The notes below the pieces were generated by a model. The model made no database searches. It saw only the letters and a list, made by a program, of their open reading frames with translations, and had not been told where the DNA came from. Below, in pieces: positions 8,103-16,136 of a DNA stretch of 31,754 nt. Source of the DNA: Suttonella ornithocola. Lineage in GTDB: Bacteria > Pseudomonadota > Gammaproteobacteria > Cardiobacteriales > Cardiobacteriaceae. The stretch is from assembly GCF_001889065.1 (NCBI RefSeq), contig NZ_LWHB01000018.1, positions 1 to 31,754 on the forward strand, in the 5' to 3' direction. Position numbers and translations under genes: made by a program. Position 1 is the first letter of the stretch; each line of letters begins with the position of its first letter.

Positions 8103-10771
8103 TTGACTCCTTCATTGATTAAAACTTTTTGTCTACGACGACGCTGCAAATATGCTAAGAAAATCACTAATGCTATTCCCGGAATATACATCCAATACTT
8201 AGATAATGCATGCGCATTTGGAACGGTAATATTCAGTAACATCTGATCCCAATCCAAACCAGCTTTTGCAGCAGGTGAATCTATCGCAACATCATCAATA
8301 AGATACTTTGGTAATGTTTTATCATCATAAACAATAGTTTCATCTGTTTTGACAATGGTTAATCCCATTTTTTCTAAGCGTTCTTCTGCTGTTGCACCTT
8401 CTGCAATGGGTACATGTGCATAAAAAGTAATTGGTTTACCGTATTGATTTACGCCACTCACATGAAACTCCATATCAGATCCAACAGGTGCTTTTGCTGT
8501 TTCTTCTATTAACTGACTGGGTTCAAAAGTGCGCGTACTCGGAGAGATATAGTCCATAAAAAATCCCGGACGGAATAAAATTGCTGTCGCTAACAATAAT
8601 ATCAATGCTTCCCACCAACGATTTTTATCAAAGAACCATCCCATGGTAGCAGCAGTAAATGCCAATATTGCGATAGTAGAAACCACAAAAATCATAATAC
8701 CATGCGCCCAACCAACATCAATGAGGAGTAAATCGGTATTAAAAATAAATAAGAATGGTAATAATGCTGTCCGCAGACTATAGAAAAATGCGACCAATCC
8801 AGTTTTAATTGGATCGCCACCAGAAATCGCCGCAGCCGCAAAAGATGCTAGACCTACTGGTGGAGTAACATCCGCCATAATGCCAAAATAAAAGACAAAT
8901 AAATGCACCGCAATTAAAGGCACCACTAATCCATTTTGTCTACCAACTTCTACAATGACAACTGCCATTAAAGAAGAAACCACAATATAGTTAGCTGTCG
9001 TTGGCAACCCCATTCCTAAAATTAAGCTAAACACTGCAACCATAAAGAGCATTAGAACCACATTCCCCATGGATAACGCTTCGATAATATTAGAAAGCTG
9101 AGCACCAAATCCAGTTAAGGAAACCACGCCGACAATAATACCTGCTGTCGCTGTTGCAATCCCAATCCCAATCATATTGCGTGCGCCAGACTCCAAGCCG
9201 TCAATTAAATCTTTCCAACCATGATGAAAAGCCATTGCATATTGATTTTCTTTACGAAAAAAGGCCAATAATGGACGTTGCGTTACTTGAATGACCATTA
9301 GCATCACTGTTCCATAAAAAGCCGAAAGCCCCGGAGATAATCTTTCGACCATAAGGCACCAGATTAAGACAACAACAGGTAACAAGAAATGAAGACCGGC
9401 ATTAACAGTGGGTTTTGCTGACGGTAGCTCAACAATTTCTGAATTAGGATCATCCATTTCTAAATCGGGAAAACGCGATACCCGATAAATTAAGGCTATA
9501 TAAGCCACTAAAAGCAGAATACTAACAACGGCATTGCGCAAGAAAGCATCTTTAATAAAGACCTGCAACCATCCCATGCCATAATAAACCGCAAAAGATA
9601 ATAAACATAATGCTAAAAGACCACTAACCACTCTTATCAAAAACACCAATAAAGGACGTGGCACATCTGGTGAAGGTAAGCCTATCAAATTTTGCTTACA
9701 AGCTTCTAAATGAACGATATAGAAAAGTGCAATATAAGAAATGACTGCCGGTAAAAAAGCATGTTTAATAAGTTCATGATAAGGCATATTGACATATTCA
9801 ATCATCAAAAACGCCGCTGCCCCCATCACTGGTGGCATAATTTGCCCATTAACAGAAGACCCCACTTCAACAGCACCGGCTTTTTCTCTTGAGAAACCAA
9901 CGCGTTTCATCATTGGAATAGTAAAGGTTCCTGTAGTAACCACATTGGCAATGGAAGAGCCTGAAATAAAGCCTGTTGCCATAGAAGCAACTACAGCAGC
10001 TTTTGCAGGACCACCACGAAATTTTCCTAAATATGCAAAAGCCGTCTTAATAAAATAATTTCCAGCTCCAGCTTTATCTAGCAAAGCACCAAATAAAACA
10101 AATAAAAAAACATATTTGGTCGAAACCCCTAATGCAACGCCGAATACGCCTTCGGTCGTAATCCATTGCTGGTTAATAATTTGACTTAAGGAACCACTGT
10201 TATGAGAAATAATCCAGCCAATGGGAAAAAATTGCCCAAAATAGTTATAAAGCAAAAAGGCGCTAGCAATAATCACCAAAGGCAGCCCTAAACTCCGACG
10301 CGTTGCTTCTAATAAAATGAGTAATCCCAAACATCCTGCAATAATATCTTGGGTTGTTGGTGCTCCTACTCGAGTAATCAATTCCTTATAAAAAATAAGG
10401 TAATATAATGCTAAAAAAGCCCCTAAAACCGCCATTATCCAATCACTAATTGGGAGGTAATGACGCGGAGAACTGCTAAACGCTGGATAAGAAAGAAAAG
10501 CAAGAAAAAGTGCAAACGCTAAATGGATAGAGCGCGCACGCGTATCATCTACCACAACATTAACGCTTCCCAAGCCAACCTGATTTAGCCAACCTTGTAA
10601 AATATATGGCAAAGGCGATGCATAATAAAGCTGAAATACCGACCAAGCAATTGCTGCAATAATAATAATGTTACGAACTGTTTTAGAATAGGGATTTCGT
10701 CCTCCAGTATCGGTAGAGGTAACCAAATCTTGTAAATCTTTGGGCGTTTTATTGAGGGACTTAGTTGACAT
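8099..10771 (-). CDS. TRAP transporter fused permease (large and small membrane subunits)
   Basis: At 890 residues with many hydrophobic segments this is the fused 4TM/12TM membrane component of a TAXI-type TRAP transporter, which imports a carboxylate-type solute using an ion gradient. The large-subunit core contains GAGNYFIKTAFAYLGKFRGG and GGPAKAAVVASMATGFISGS, both typical, and a second half with MGLPTTANYIVVSSLMA. After the last core helices is a soluble region (about residues 740-850) of the DUF3394 type, with a PDZ-like piece DSPAAKAGLDWDQ, then a final helix and basic tail. I start at the ATG at 10771 (MSTKSLNK); the frame extends to a TTG at 10813 with no better ribosome site. It lies 125 bases after the binding-protein gene and overlaps uspA. 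Confidence 0.93.
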   Translation of the reverse strand: MSTKSLNKTPKDLQDLVTSTDTGGRNPYSKTVRNIIIIAAIAWSVFQLYYASPLPYILQGWLNQVGLGSVNVVVDDTRARSIHLAFALFLAFLSYPAFSSSPRHYLPISDWIMAVLGAFLALYYLIFYKELITRVGAPTTQDIIAGCLGLLILLEATRRSLGLPLVIIASAFLLYNYFGQFFPIGWIISHNSGSLSQIINQQWITTEGVFGVALGVSTKYVFLFVLFGALLDKAGAGNYFIKTAFAYLGKFRGGPAKAAVVASMATGFISGSSIANVVTTGTFTIPMMKRVGFSREKAGAVEVGSSVNGQIMPPVMGAAAFLMIEYVNMPYHELIKHAFLPAVISYIALFYIVHLEACKQNLIGLPSPDVPRPLLVFLIRVVSGLLALCLLSFAVYYGMGWLQVFIKDAFLRNAVVSILLLVAYIALIYRVSRFPDLEMDDPNSEIVELPSAKPTVNAGLHFLLPVVVLIWCLMVERLSPGLSAFYGTVMLMVIQVTQRPLLAFFRKENQYAMAFHHGWKDLIDGLESGARNMIGIGIATATAGIIVGVVSLTGFGAQLSNIIEALSMGNVVLMLFMVAVFSLILGMGLPTTANYIVVSSLMAVVIVEVGRQNGLVVPLIAVHLFVFYFGIMADVTPPVGLASFAAAAISGGDPIKTGLVAFFYSLRTALLPFLFIFNTDLLLIDVGWAHGIMIFVVSTIAILAFTAATMGWFFDKNRWWEALILLLATAILFRPGFFMDYISPSTRTFEPSQLIEETAKAPVGSDMEFHVSGVNQYGKPITFYAHVPIAEGATAEERLEKMGLTIVKTDETIVYDDKTLPKYLIDDVAIDSPAAKAGLDWDQMLLNITVPNAHALSKYWMYIPGIALVIFLAYLQRRRRQKVLINEGVK

Positions 10772-10866
10772 AATAATATGAGTCTCAAAAAATAAATAAG
10801 TCAGTTGCTTCAATCATCCATAGCGATGATTCAAACAACTTGCCTATAAAAAATTATAGCTAACGA

Positions 10867-10882
10867 CGGGCAATCTTGCCCG
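10867..10882 (-). other. Stem-loop between TAXI binding protein and TRAP permease
   Basis: CGGGCA (10867-10872) pairs with TGCCCG (10877-10882) across a four-base loop. On the minus strand a T-rich stretch comes only about 15 bases later. Such hairpins between binding-protein and permease genes commonly raise the ratio of binding protein to permease by stabilising or partly terminating the mRNA. A second inverted repeat, AATCATC/GATGATT, lies nearer the permease (about 10812-10831). Confidence 0.5.
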
Positions 10883-10896
10883 CCTACCCAACTGTT

Positions 10897-11865
10897 TTAT
10901 TCCTTAATCCAACCTTTTTCAAGATAGTATTTTTTCGCACCATCATGTAAAGGCGCAGAAAGACCGTCTGTCACCATTTGTTCTGGAGTAATATTTTCAA
11001 AAGCGGGATGTAGCTTTTTAAAGCGATCAAAATTATCAAAAACAGACTTAGTGACTTCATAAATAGCGGATTCTGGGACATCGCTTGAGCTGACAACAGT
11101 TGCTAATACTCCTAAAGTTTTTACGTCATCTGGTGAGCCGTCATACATGCCACCGGGAATCGTTACTTTTGCATAGTAAGGATATTCTTCAACTAATTTA
11201 TCAACTTCTTTACCGTCTACAGAAACCAAGTGAGATTTACAAGAAGCAGCCGCCTCTTTAATCGCGCCAGAAGGATTTCCAACTGTATAGGCAATTACAT
11301 CTAAGTTATTATCACAAAGCGCAGATGCCATTTCGGCAGGTTTTAATTCAGCAGCTACTGCAAAATCGGCATTTGTCCACCCTTTTTCTTTCATAAGTGC
11401 TTCCATCGTCGTGCGTGTGCCTGAACCAGGATTACCAATATTAACGCGCTTACCTTTCAAATCATCAAAGGTTTTTACCCCAGAATCATCGCGAGCGACT
11501 AAAGTAAAAGCTTCAGGATAAACAGAAAAAACTGCGCGAAGCTTATCATTTTTCTTTCCTTCAAACTCGCCTTCACCATGATAAGCACGATACTGACTAT
11601 CTGACTGAACAGTCCCCAATTGACGTTCACCAGCAGCGATTGCATTTAGATTATCTACTGAACCACCCGTTGAAGGCGCATTACATTTAATACCAGTTTT
11701 ACCAGTATCGCGATTAACCAGTTTACAAATAGATTGACCAACTACATAGTAAACTCCCGTTTGTCCACCTGTACCAATGGTCACAAATGAGTTATCAGCA
11801 GCTGATATAGGAACTGTCATTGCCACTGCACCAACCATTAAAGATGTTTTGAACATTTTACGCAT
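10897..11865 (-). CDS. TAXI-family TRAP transporter solute-binding protein
   Basis: The 322-residue periplasmic protein has a signal peptide (RKMFKTSLMVGAVAMTVPISAA). The family start FVTIGTGGQTGVYYVVGQSIC follows, and further on come NLNAIAAGERQLGTVQSD and GKRVNIGNPGSGTRTTMEALM, all typical of TAXI binding proteins. It captures the solute and delivers it to the fused permease encoded next. Members bind glutamate, other carboxylates or undefined solutes; the ligand cannot be read from sequence. The ATG at 11865 has AGGAGA seven bases upstream; an open frame running 18 residues further was rejected. It is divergent from gluQ, 118 bases away. Confidence 0.93.
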   Translation of the reverse strand: MRKMFKTSLMVGAVAMTVPISAADNSFVTIGTGGQTGVYYVVGQSICKLVNRDTGKTGIKCNAPSTGGSVDNLNAIAAGERQLGTVQSDSQYRAYHGEGEFEGKKNDKLRAVFSVYPEAFTLVARDDSGVKTFDDLKGKRVNIGNPGSGTRTTMEALMKEKGWTNADFAVAAELKPAEMASALCDNNLDVIAYTVGNPSGAIKEAAASCKSHLVSVDGKEVDKLVEEYPYYAKVTIPGGMYDGSPDDVKTLGVLATVVSSSDVPESAIYEVTKSVFDNFDRFKKLHPAFENITPEQMVTDGLSAPLHDGAKKYYLEKGWIKE

Positions 11866-11983
11866 CGCGCAATCTCCTATTTGAATAAAACGAATAAAAG
11901 AGAGAAAATCCCTTTTCACTTTATTTTTACCATTAAAAAAACAATCAATTCAAGTATTATCTATACAACAAAGTTGAATACTT

Positions 11984-12871
11984 ATGCACACTCAAATCTC
12001 TTCTACTTATCGTGGACGCTTTGCCCCTACACCTAGTGGACCTTTACATTTTGGGTCTTTAGTGGCTGCGCTAGGCAGCTATCTTGATGCAAAATCTCAT
12101 AAAGGACAATGGATTATCCGGATAGAAGATGCTGACCGCGTGCGAAGTCATCAACAATACGCTGAAACCATTATCAAAACTATGACAATACATGGCTTAG
12201 TATCTGATGAACCTATTGTTTATCAAAGTCAGCGTTTAGCTTATTATTGTCAAGCTTTACATCAACTCTCACACCAACTATATGCTTGTAAGTGTAGCCG
12301 TCGTGACTGGCATTCTTTAGCAAAAAATGGCGTATTAGGAAAGATTTATCCGGGTATATGCCGTCATTCTTCAGTAAACAATTTACATCCATCCGATACG
12401 GCTATTCGACTAAAACTACCCGATAAAACAATCGTATTCAATGATAGATTATATGGTCAACAAAAATATCATCTGACTAAAGAGATTGGCGATCCTATTT
12501 TACGGCGTCGAGATGGAGATATCGCTTACGTGTTAGCCGTTGTCGTTGATGATTATCTTCAAAAAATTAGTCATATTGTTCGTGGAGCAGATTTATTAGC
12601 CTCTACCTGTTTGCAACAGTATTTACAAAAACAATTAGGCTATCCTCTACCGACTACATTACACCTCCCACTCGTTTTCACAGAAACAGGGGATAAACTT
12701 AGCAAGCAAAATCATGCGCCAGCTATCAATGATTCAACGCCATCAGAAAATCTATTATTTGCCTTAAAATTTTTAGGTCAAAATACAGATGGATTAAGTC
12801 CAAATTCTTCTATTGAAACTTTACTACATACCGCAATCAAGCGCTGGGACATCAACAAAATTCCACACTAA
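11984..12871 (+). CDS. gluQ: Glutamyl-Q tRNA(Asp) synthetase
   Basis: GluQ-RS is a truncated relative of glutamyl-tRNA synthetase that attaches glutamate to the queuosine base at position 34 of tRNA-Asp. The 295-residue protein has the catalytic core only, with no anticodon-binding domain. It shows RGRFAPTPSGPLHFGSL (class I HIGH-type motif at 22-25), RIEDADRVR (47-54), the zinc ligands C102, C104, Y122 and C126, and KLSKQ (238-242) as the KMSKS-type motif. No Shine-Dalgarno precedes the ATG. A short inverted repeat (AAGTATT 11952-11958 with AATACTT 11977-11983) ends just before the start codon. It is often next to dksA in gammaproteobacteria; here it is not. Its substrate is made by the Tgt/queuosine route, and tgt is also in this window. 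Confidence 0.95.
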   Translation: MHTQISSTYRGRFAPTPSGPLHFGSLVAALGSYLDAKSHKGQWIIRIEDADRVRSHQQYAETIIKTMTIHGLVSDEPIVYQSQRLAYYCQALHQLSHQLYACKCSRRDWHSLAKNGVLGKIYPGICRHSSVNNLHPSDTAIRLKLPDKTIVFNDRLYGQQKYHLTKEIGDPILRRRDGDIAYVLAVVVDDYLQKISHIVRGADLLASTCLQQYLQKQLGYPLPTTLHLPLVFTETGDKLSKQNHAPAINDSTPSENLLFALKFLGQNTDGLSPNSSIETLLHTAIKRWDINKIPH

Positions 12872-12895
12872 ATCTCAATTATTTTTATTATAAGC

Positions 12896-12924
12896 TTGCG
12901 ATTTTTTCACAATACCCTTAGCAT
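12896..12924 (+). promoter_or_regulatory. Possible sigma70-type promoter for acs
   Basis: TTGCGA (12896-12901) and TAGCAT (12919-12924) are separated by 17 bases, with the acs start at 12954. Both hexamers are imperfect, so this is a plausible rather than secure call. Confidence 0.3.
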
Positions 12925-12953
12925 GAAAAGAAAAACAACTATGGAGAAACATC

Positions 12954-14894
12954 ATGAATCATCCTCAAACATTGTATTCTGTGCCCGAACATGTTGCTGA
13001 ACATGCTTTGATTAACAAAGATGATTACGACAAACAATACGCGGCATCTATTCAAAACCCTGAAGTATTTTGGGCGAAGCAAGCAGAGGAGCTTATTAGT
13101 TTTTATAAAAAATGGGATACCGTTCATAATAGCGACCTCAATGAAGGCAGAATACGTTGGTTTGAGGGTGCTGAACTCAACATTTGTTATAACTGCATTG
13201 ATAGGCATTTAGAAGAAAAAGGTCGACAAACGGCTTTTATTTTTGAACATAATGAAATTGGCAAATCCTATCGTGTCAGTTATCGAGAACTCCATACCCA
13301 AGTCTGTAAATTTGCCAATGTTTTAAAATCCAGAGGAATTGAGAAAGGCGATCGCGTTGTTCTGTATCTTCCCATGATCGAAGAAGCCGCGGTCGCCATG
13401 TTAGCATGTGCTCGTATCGGCGCCGTGCATAGCGTTGTCTTTGGTGGATTTTCTCCGGATGCGCTTGCTGATAGAATTAACGATGCTGAAGCAAAAATTG
13501 TTGTTACCTCTGATGCTGGTTATCGAGGCAATAAATTTACGCACGTTAAACGCAATGTTGACCAAGCGCTGAAAAAATGTAACACCGTTAAAAATGTTAT
13601 CGTTGTTCAAGTCAATAAAGAGCAGGTTTATTGGCAACAAGGGCGTGATCTTTGGTATCACGAAGAAATGAAAAACGCCTCTGCTGATTGCCCTTGTGAA
13701 CCTATGGATGCAGAAGATCCTTTATTTATTCTTTATACTTCGGGTTCTACCGGCAAACCTAAAGGTGTTTTGCATACAAGCGCTGGATACCTACTCTATG
13801 CGACAGCTACTTTCAAATATACTTTCGATTATCACGATGGAGATATTTATTGGTGTACCGCAGATATTGGCTGGATTACAGGTCACAGCTACTGTGTCTA
13901 TGGCCCACTCGCCAATGGTGCTACCTCACTCATCTTTGGTGGCGTTCCCAACTACCCCGACCCCTCTCGCTTTTGGCAAATCGTTGATGAACACAAAGTT
14001 AACCTTTTCTACACTGCCCCCACGGCTATTCGCGCGCTAATGCGTGAAGGCGATCAATTCGTCAAACAAACTGACCGTAGCACATTACGCATCTTAGGCA
14101 CCGTTGGCGAACCCATTAACCCTGAGGCATGGCATTGGTATCACGATATTGTCGGTAATAGCCGTTGTCAAATTGTTGATACTTGGTGGCAAACCGAAAC
14201 TGGTGGGCATCTCATAACACCACTTCCCGGCGCAACTGCCCTCAAACCCGGTTCCGCCTCTCTTCCCTTTTTCGGTATTGAACCTGCTATCGTCGACGAA
14301 GAAGGAAAAGAATTGGAAGGTGCCACAGAAGGTATCCTGATTATTAAGCATGATTGGCCGGGTATGATGCGCAGTATCTGGGGTGACCACGAGCGCTTTA
14401 TTCAAACTTATCTCGCCCCCTATCCCGGACATTACTTCACTGGTGACGGCGCACGTCGTGATGAAGACGGTTACTATTGGATTACCGGAAGAGTAGATGA
14501 TGTCCTTAACGTTTCTGGCCATAGAATCGGAACAGCAGAAGTCGAAAGCGCACTTGTTCTACATCCAGCAGTTGCAGAAGCTGCTATTGTTGGTTATCCA
14601 CATGATGTAAAAGGACAAGGAATTTACGCTTATGTTACCTTAATGAATGATGTCGATCCTTGTGAAGCATTAAAAAATGAATTGATTAAATTCGTTCGCC
14701 ATGAACTCGGTCCTATTTATGGATTAGATATTATTCAATGGGCGCCTACACTACCAAAAACGCGTTCTGGAAAAATTATGCGCCGAATATTGCGTAAAAT
14801 TGCTGCAAATGAAATTGATACATTAGGTGATACTTCTACATTGGCAGAACCTCAAGTGATTGAAGAACTCATCGAAAATAGAGTCAACCAATAA
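12954..14894 (+). CDS. acs: Acetyl-CoA synthetase (acetate--CoA ligase)
   Basis: This AMP-forming enzyme turns acetate, ATP and CoA into acetyl-CoA in the cytosol. The 646-residue protein shows the adenylate-forming P-loop YTSGSTGKPKGV (261-272), IYWCTADIGWITGHSY and VDTWWQTETGGH in the acetate/AMP site, YFTGDGARRDEDGYYWITGR with the hinge aspartate, and the C-terminal PKTRSGKIMRRILR, whose lysine is essential and is acetylated in relatives. Length is standard. GGAG lies seven bases before the ATG. The middle of the gene (about 13,900-14,480) uses many more C-ending codons than its ends. A hairpin follows the stop. It stands alone on the plus strand after gluQ. Confidence 0.97.
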   Translation: MNHPQTLYSVPEHVAEHALINKDDYDKQYAASIQNPEVFWAKQAEELISFYKKWDTVHNSDLNEGRIRWFEGAELNICYNCIDRHLEEKGRQTAFIFEHNEIGKSYRVSYRELHTQVCKFANVLKSRGIEKGDRVVLYLPMIEEAAVAMLACARIGAVHSVVFGGFSPDALADRINDAEAKIVVTSDAGYRGNKFTHVKRNVDQALKKCNTVKNVIVVQVNKEQVYWQQGRDLWYHEEMKNASADCPCEPMDAEDPLFILYTSGSTGKPKGVLHTSAGYLLYATATFKYTFDYHDGDIYWCTADIGWITGHSYCVYGPLANGATSLIFGGVPNYPDPSRFWQIVDEHKVNLFYTAPTAIRALMREGDQFVKQTDRSTLRILGTVGEPINPEAWHWYHDIVGNSRCQIVDTWWQTETGGHLITPLPGATALKPGSASLPFFGIEPAIVDEEGKELEGATEGILIIKHDWPGMMRSIWGDHERFIQTYLAPYPGHYFTGDGARRDEDGYYWITGRVDDVLNVSGHRIGTAEVESALVLHPAVAEAAIVGYPHDVKGQGIYAYVTLMNDVDPCEALKNELIKFVRHELGPIYGLDIIQWAPTLPKTRSGKIMRRILRKIAANEIDTLGDTSTLAEPQVIEELIENRVNQ

Positions 14895-14908
14895 TCTCAA
14901 ATAAAAAA

Positions 14909-14932
14909 GGGAAAGAACTATAATTCTTTCCC
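14909..14932 (+). terminator. Hairpin terminator after acs
   Basis: GGGAAAGAA (14909-14917) and TTCTTTCCC (14924-14932) form a perfect nine-pair stem with a six-base loop, 14 bases past the acs stop. The trailing sequence is TTATATTTATAT rather than a clean T-run, while a run of six A residues precedes the stem, so termination may work in both directions. The remaining 200 bases up to 15138 are very AT-rich and hold small hairpins near 15107-15146, including one overlapping the stop of the next gene. Confidence 0.6.
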
Positions 14933-15138
14933 CTTATATTTATATCTATTACAAAAGAGAAATTCTATAATCCTTATTAAAACCCTTTTAGGTATAAATT
15001 ATATTCTTTATATGAATATAACTATATATCAGCCCAATAATAAATGATATTTTTAATTAAGTAATCTTCAAAGCCTATCGTTTGATAATTATCTCCATAT
15101 CTACTTCAAAAGATAATACTTTTGGCTAAAAATTGCAT

Positions 15139-15564
15139 TTAGCCAATCAATGATAAACGCTTACTAATAGACTCCGCTAGCTTTCTAGAACCATGCAAAA
15201 TATGAGCAAGCATTGCTTGTTGCCCTGCTTCTAAAAGCAAAATTAAAGACTTATCTTTTCCACCATCAATAGCCCGAATATAGACTTTTCCTTTATCACT
15301 ATCAATAGTAATTGAGCGGCTTTCTCCAAGCTCAAATTCGCCAGCCAAAGAAGCCCCTAACGCAAATAATGAACTGCCAACTGCTGCTAAATTATCAGCA
15401 CTGTGTTTATCTGCTGCTCCTGACGAACGAGAGGTTACCTGAAAACCATCTGTTGTTGCTAGCAAAACATTTTTCACTCCGCTTGTTTCATTCATAAAAC
15501 CTTCAAGTGCCGATTCACAAAATTTTACAAATGCTGGGTTGCGGTAATCTTCTAATGTTGCCAT
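15139..15564 (-). CDS. Roadblock/LC7 domain protein, last gene of the GTPase module
   Basis: The 141-residue protein fits a Roadblock/LC7 (MglB-like) fold: a helix, then strands with GVKNVLLATTDGFQVTSRSS, a helix with ADNLAAVGSSLFALGASLAGE, and strands with ESRSITIDSDKGKVYIRAIDG and KSLILLLEAG. Such proteins dimerise and often act as GTPase-activating or scaffold partners of Ras-like GTPases. The start at 15564 (MATLEDYRNP) follows an AGGA ribosome site; a longer frame overlapping the upstream GTPase gene was rejected. It follows that GTPase by 19 bases. A hairpin (TTGGCTAAA/TTTAGCCAA, 15122-15146) spans its stop codon. Its regulated process is not visible from this window. Confidence 0.85.
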   Translation of the reverse strand: MATLEDYRNPAFVKFCESALEGFMNETSGVKNVLLATTDGFQVTSRSSGAADKHSADNLAAVGSSLFALGASLAGEFELGESRSITIDSDKGKVYIRAIDGGKDKSLILLLEAGQQAMLAHILHGSRKLAESISKRLSLIG

Positions 15565-15583
15565 TCTCTTAATCCTATTTAAC

Positions 15584-16114
15584 TTAGTTAACTTCTGCCT
15601 CAAGTGATGCAATGAGGGTTTCAATTAACAATAATACATCGTCTTTCTCTCTCGCGTCTACTTCGAAAACAGGAAATTGTAAATTTCGTTCAGAGAGAAG
15701 CTCAAATGCTTCAGAAAGGCTGAGATAACCGGGCATATCTGTATGAGTAATCCCAATTACAATATTTTCCATATTATGCTTATGAAAATATTCCACATAA
15801 TAAGGTAACTCTTTAGGTGCTTTTTCACTGGCTGCATCAACTAAGATAATTGCCCCTAATGCTCCTTCAGTAACAATACGCCAAACCAACTCAAATCGTT
15901 CTTGTCCGGGCGTACCATATAAACCAATTTTTATATCTGGCGGTAGAAGAATTTGCCCATAGTCAATACCTACTGTTGTTAACAATTTGCTATGAGATTT
16001 TTTGTCGGTATTTGCTACATCGGTAGAAACAACGTCCTTATCTGACAGGGATTGAATAGCCGTTGTTTTTCCGGCACCCATACTTCCGGCAAAAATAATT
16101 TTAAACTCTTTCAT
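15584..16114 (-). CDS. Small Ras-like GTPase (MglA/COG2229 type)
   Basis: The 176-residue protein has a P-loop GSMGAGKTT (10-18), a switch I threonine in TTVGIDYG (46-53), and switch II YGTPGQERF (66-74). The G4 motif reads THTD (123-126) instead of NKxD and G5 is DAR (153-155). These traits fit bacterial MglA-like GTPases flanked by Roadblock partners. The changed G4 keeps the aspartate that reads guanine, so GTP binding is still expected. ATG at 16114 is preferred, with GGA seven bases upstream; a GTG one codon earlier is also possible. It lies between a 340-residue pseudo-receiver/winged-helix-like gene and a second Roadblock gene. It may be a switch for polarity, motility or surface assembly; that is inference from the family. 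Confidence 0.88.
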   Translation of the reverse strand: MKEFKIIFAGSMGAGKTTAIQSLSDKDVVSTDVANTDKKSHSKLLTTVGIDYGQILLPPDIKIGLYGTPGQERFELVWRIVTEGALGAIILVDAASEKAPKELPYYVEYFHKHNMENIVIGITHTDMPGYLSLSEAFELLSERNLQFPVFEVDAREKDDVLLLIETLIASLEAEVN

Positions 16115-16136
16115 CACTTATTCCGCTTTATCTCAT

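Noticed and set aside
12872..12953. Riboswitch or RNA leader ahead of acs
   Set aside because: The gap is only 82 bases, AT-rich, and shows no convincing conserved fold; only a weak promoter-like pair is visible.
13696..14040. 114-residue plus-strand open frame inside acs
   Set aside because: It is an alternative frame of a conserved gene region and has no features of its own.
14937..15138. Small gene or RNA in the acs-Roadblock gap
   Set aside because: No open frame with a ribosome site and no stable fold beyond short hairpins; it is very AT-rich sequence only.
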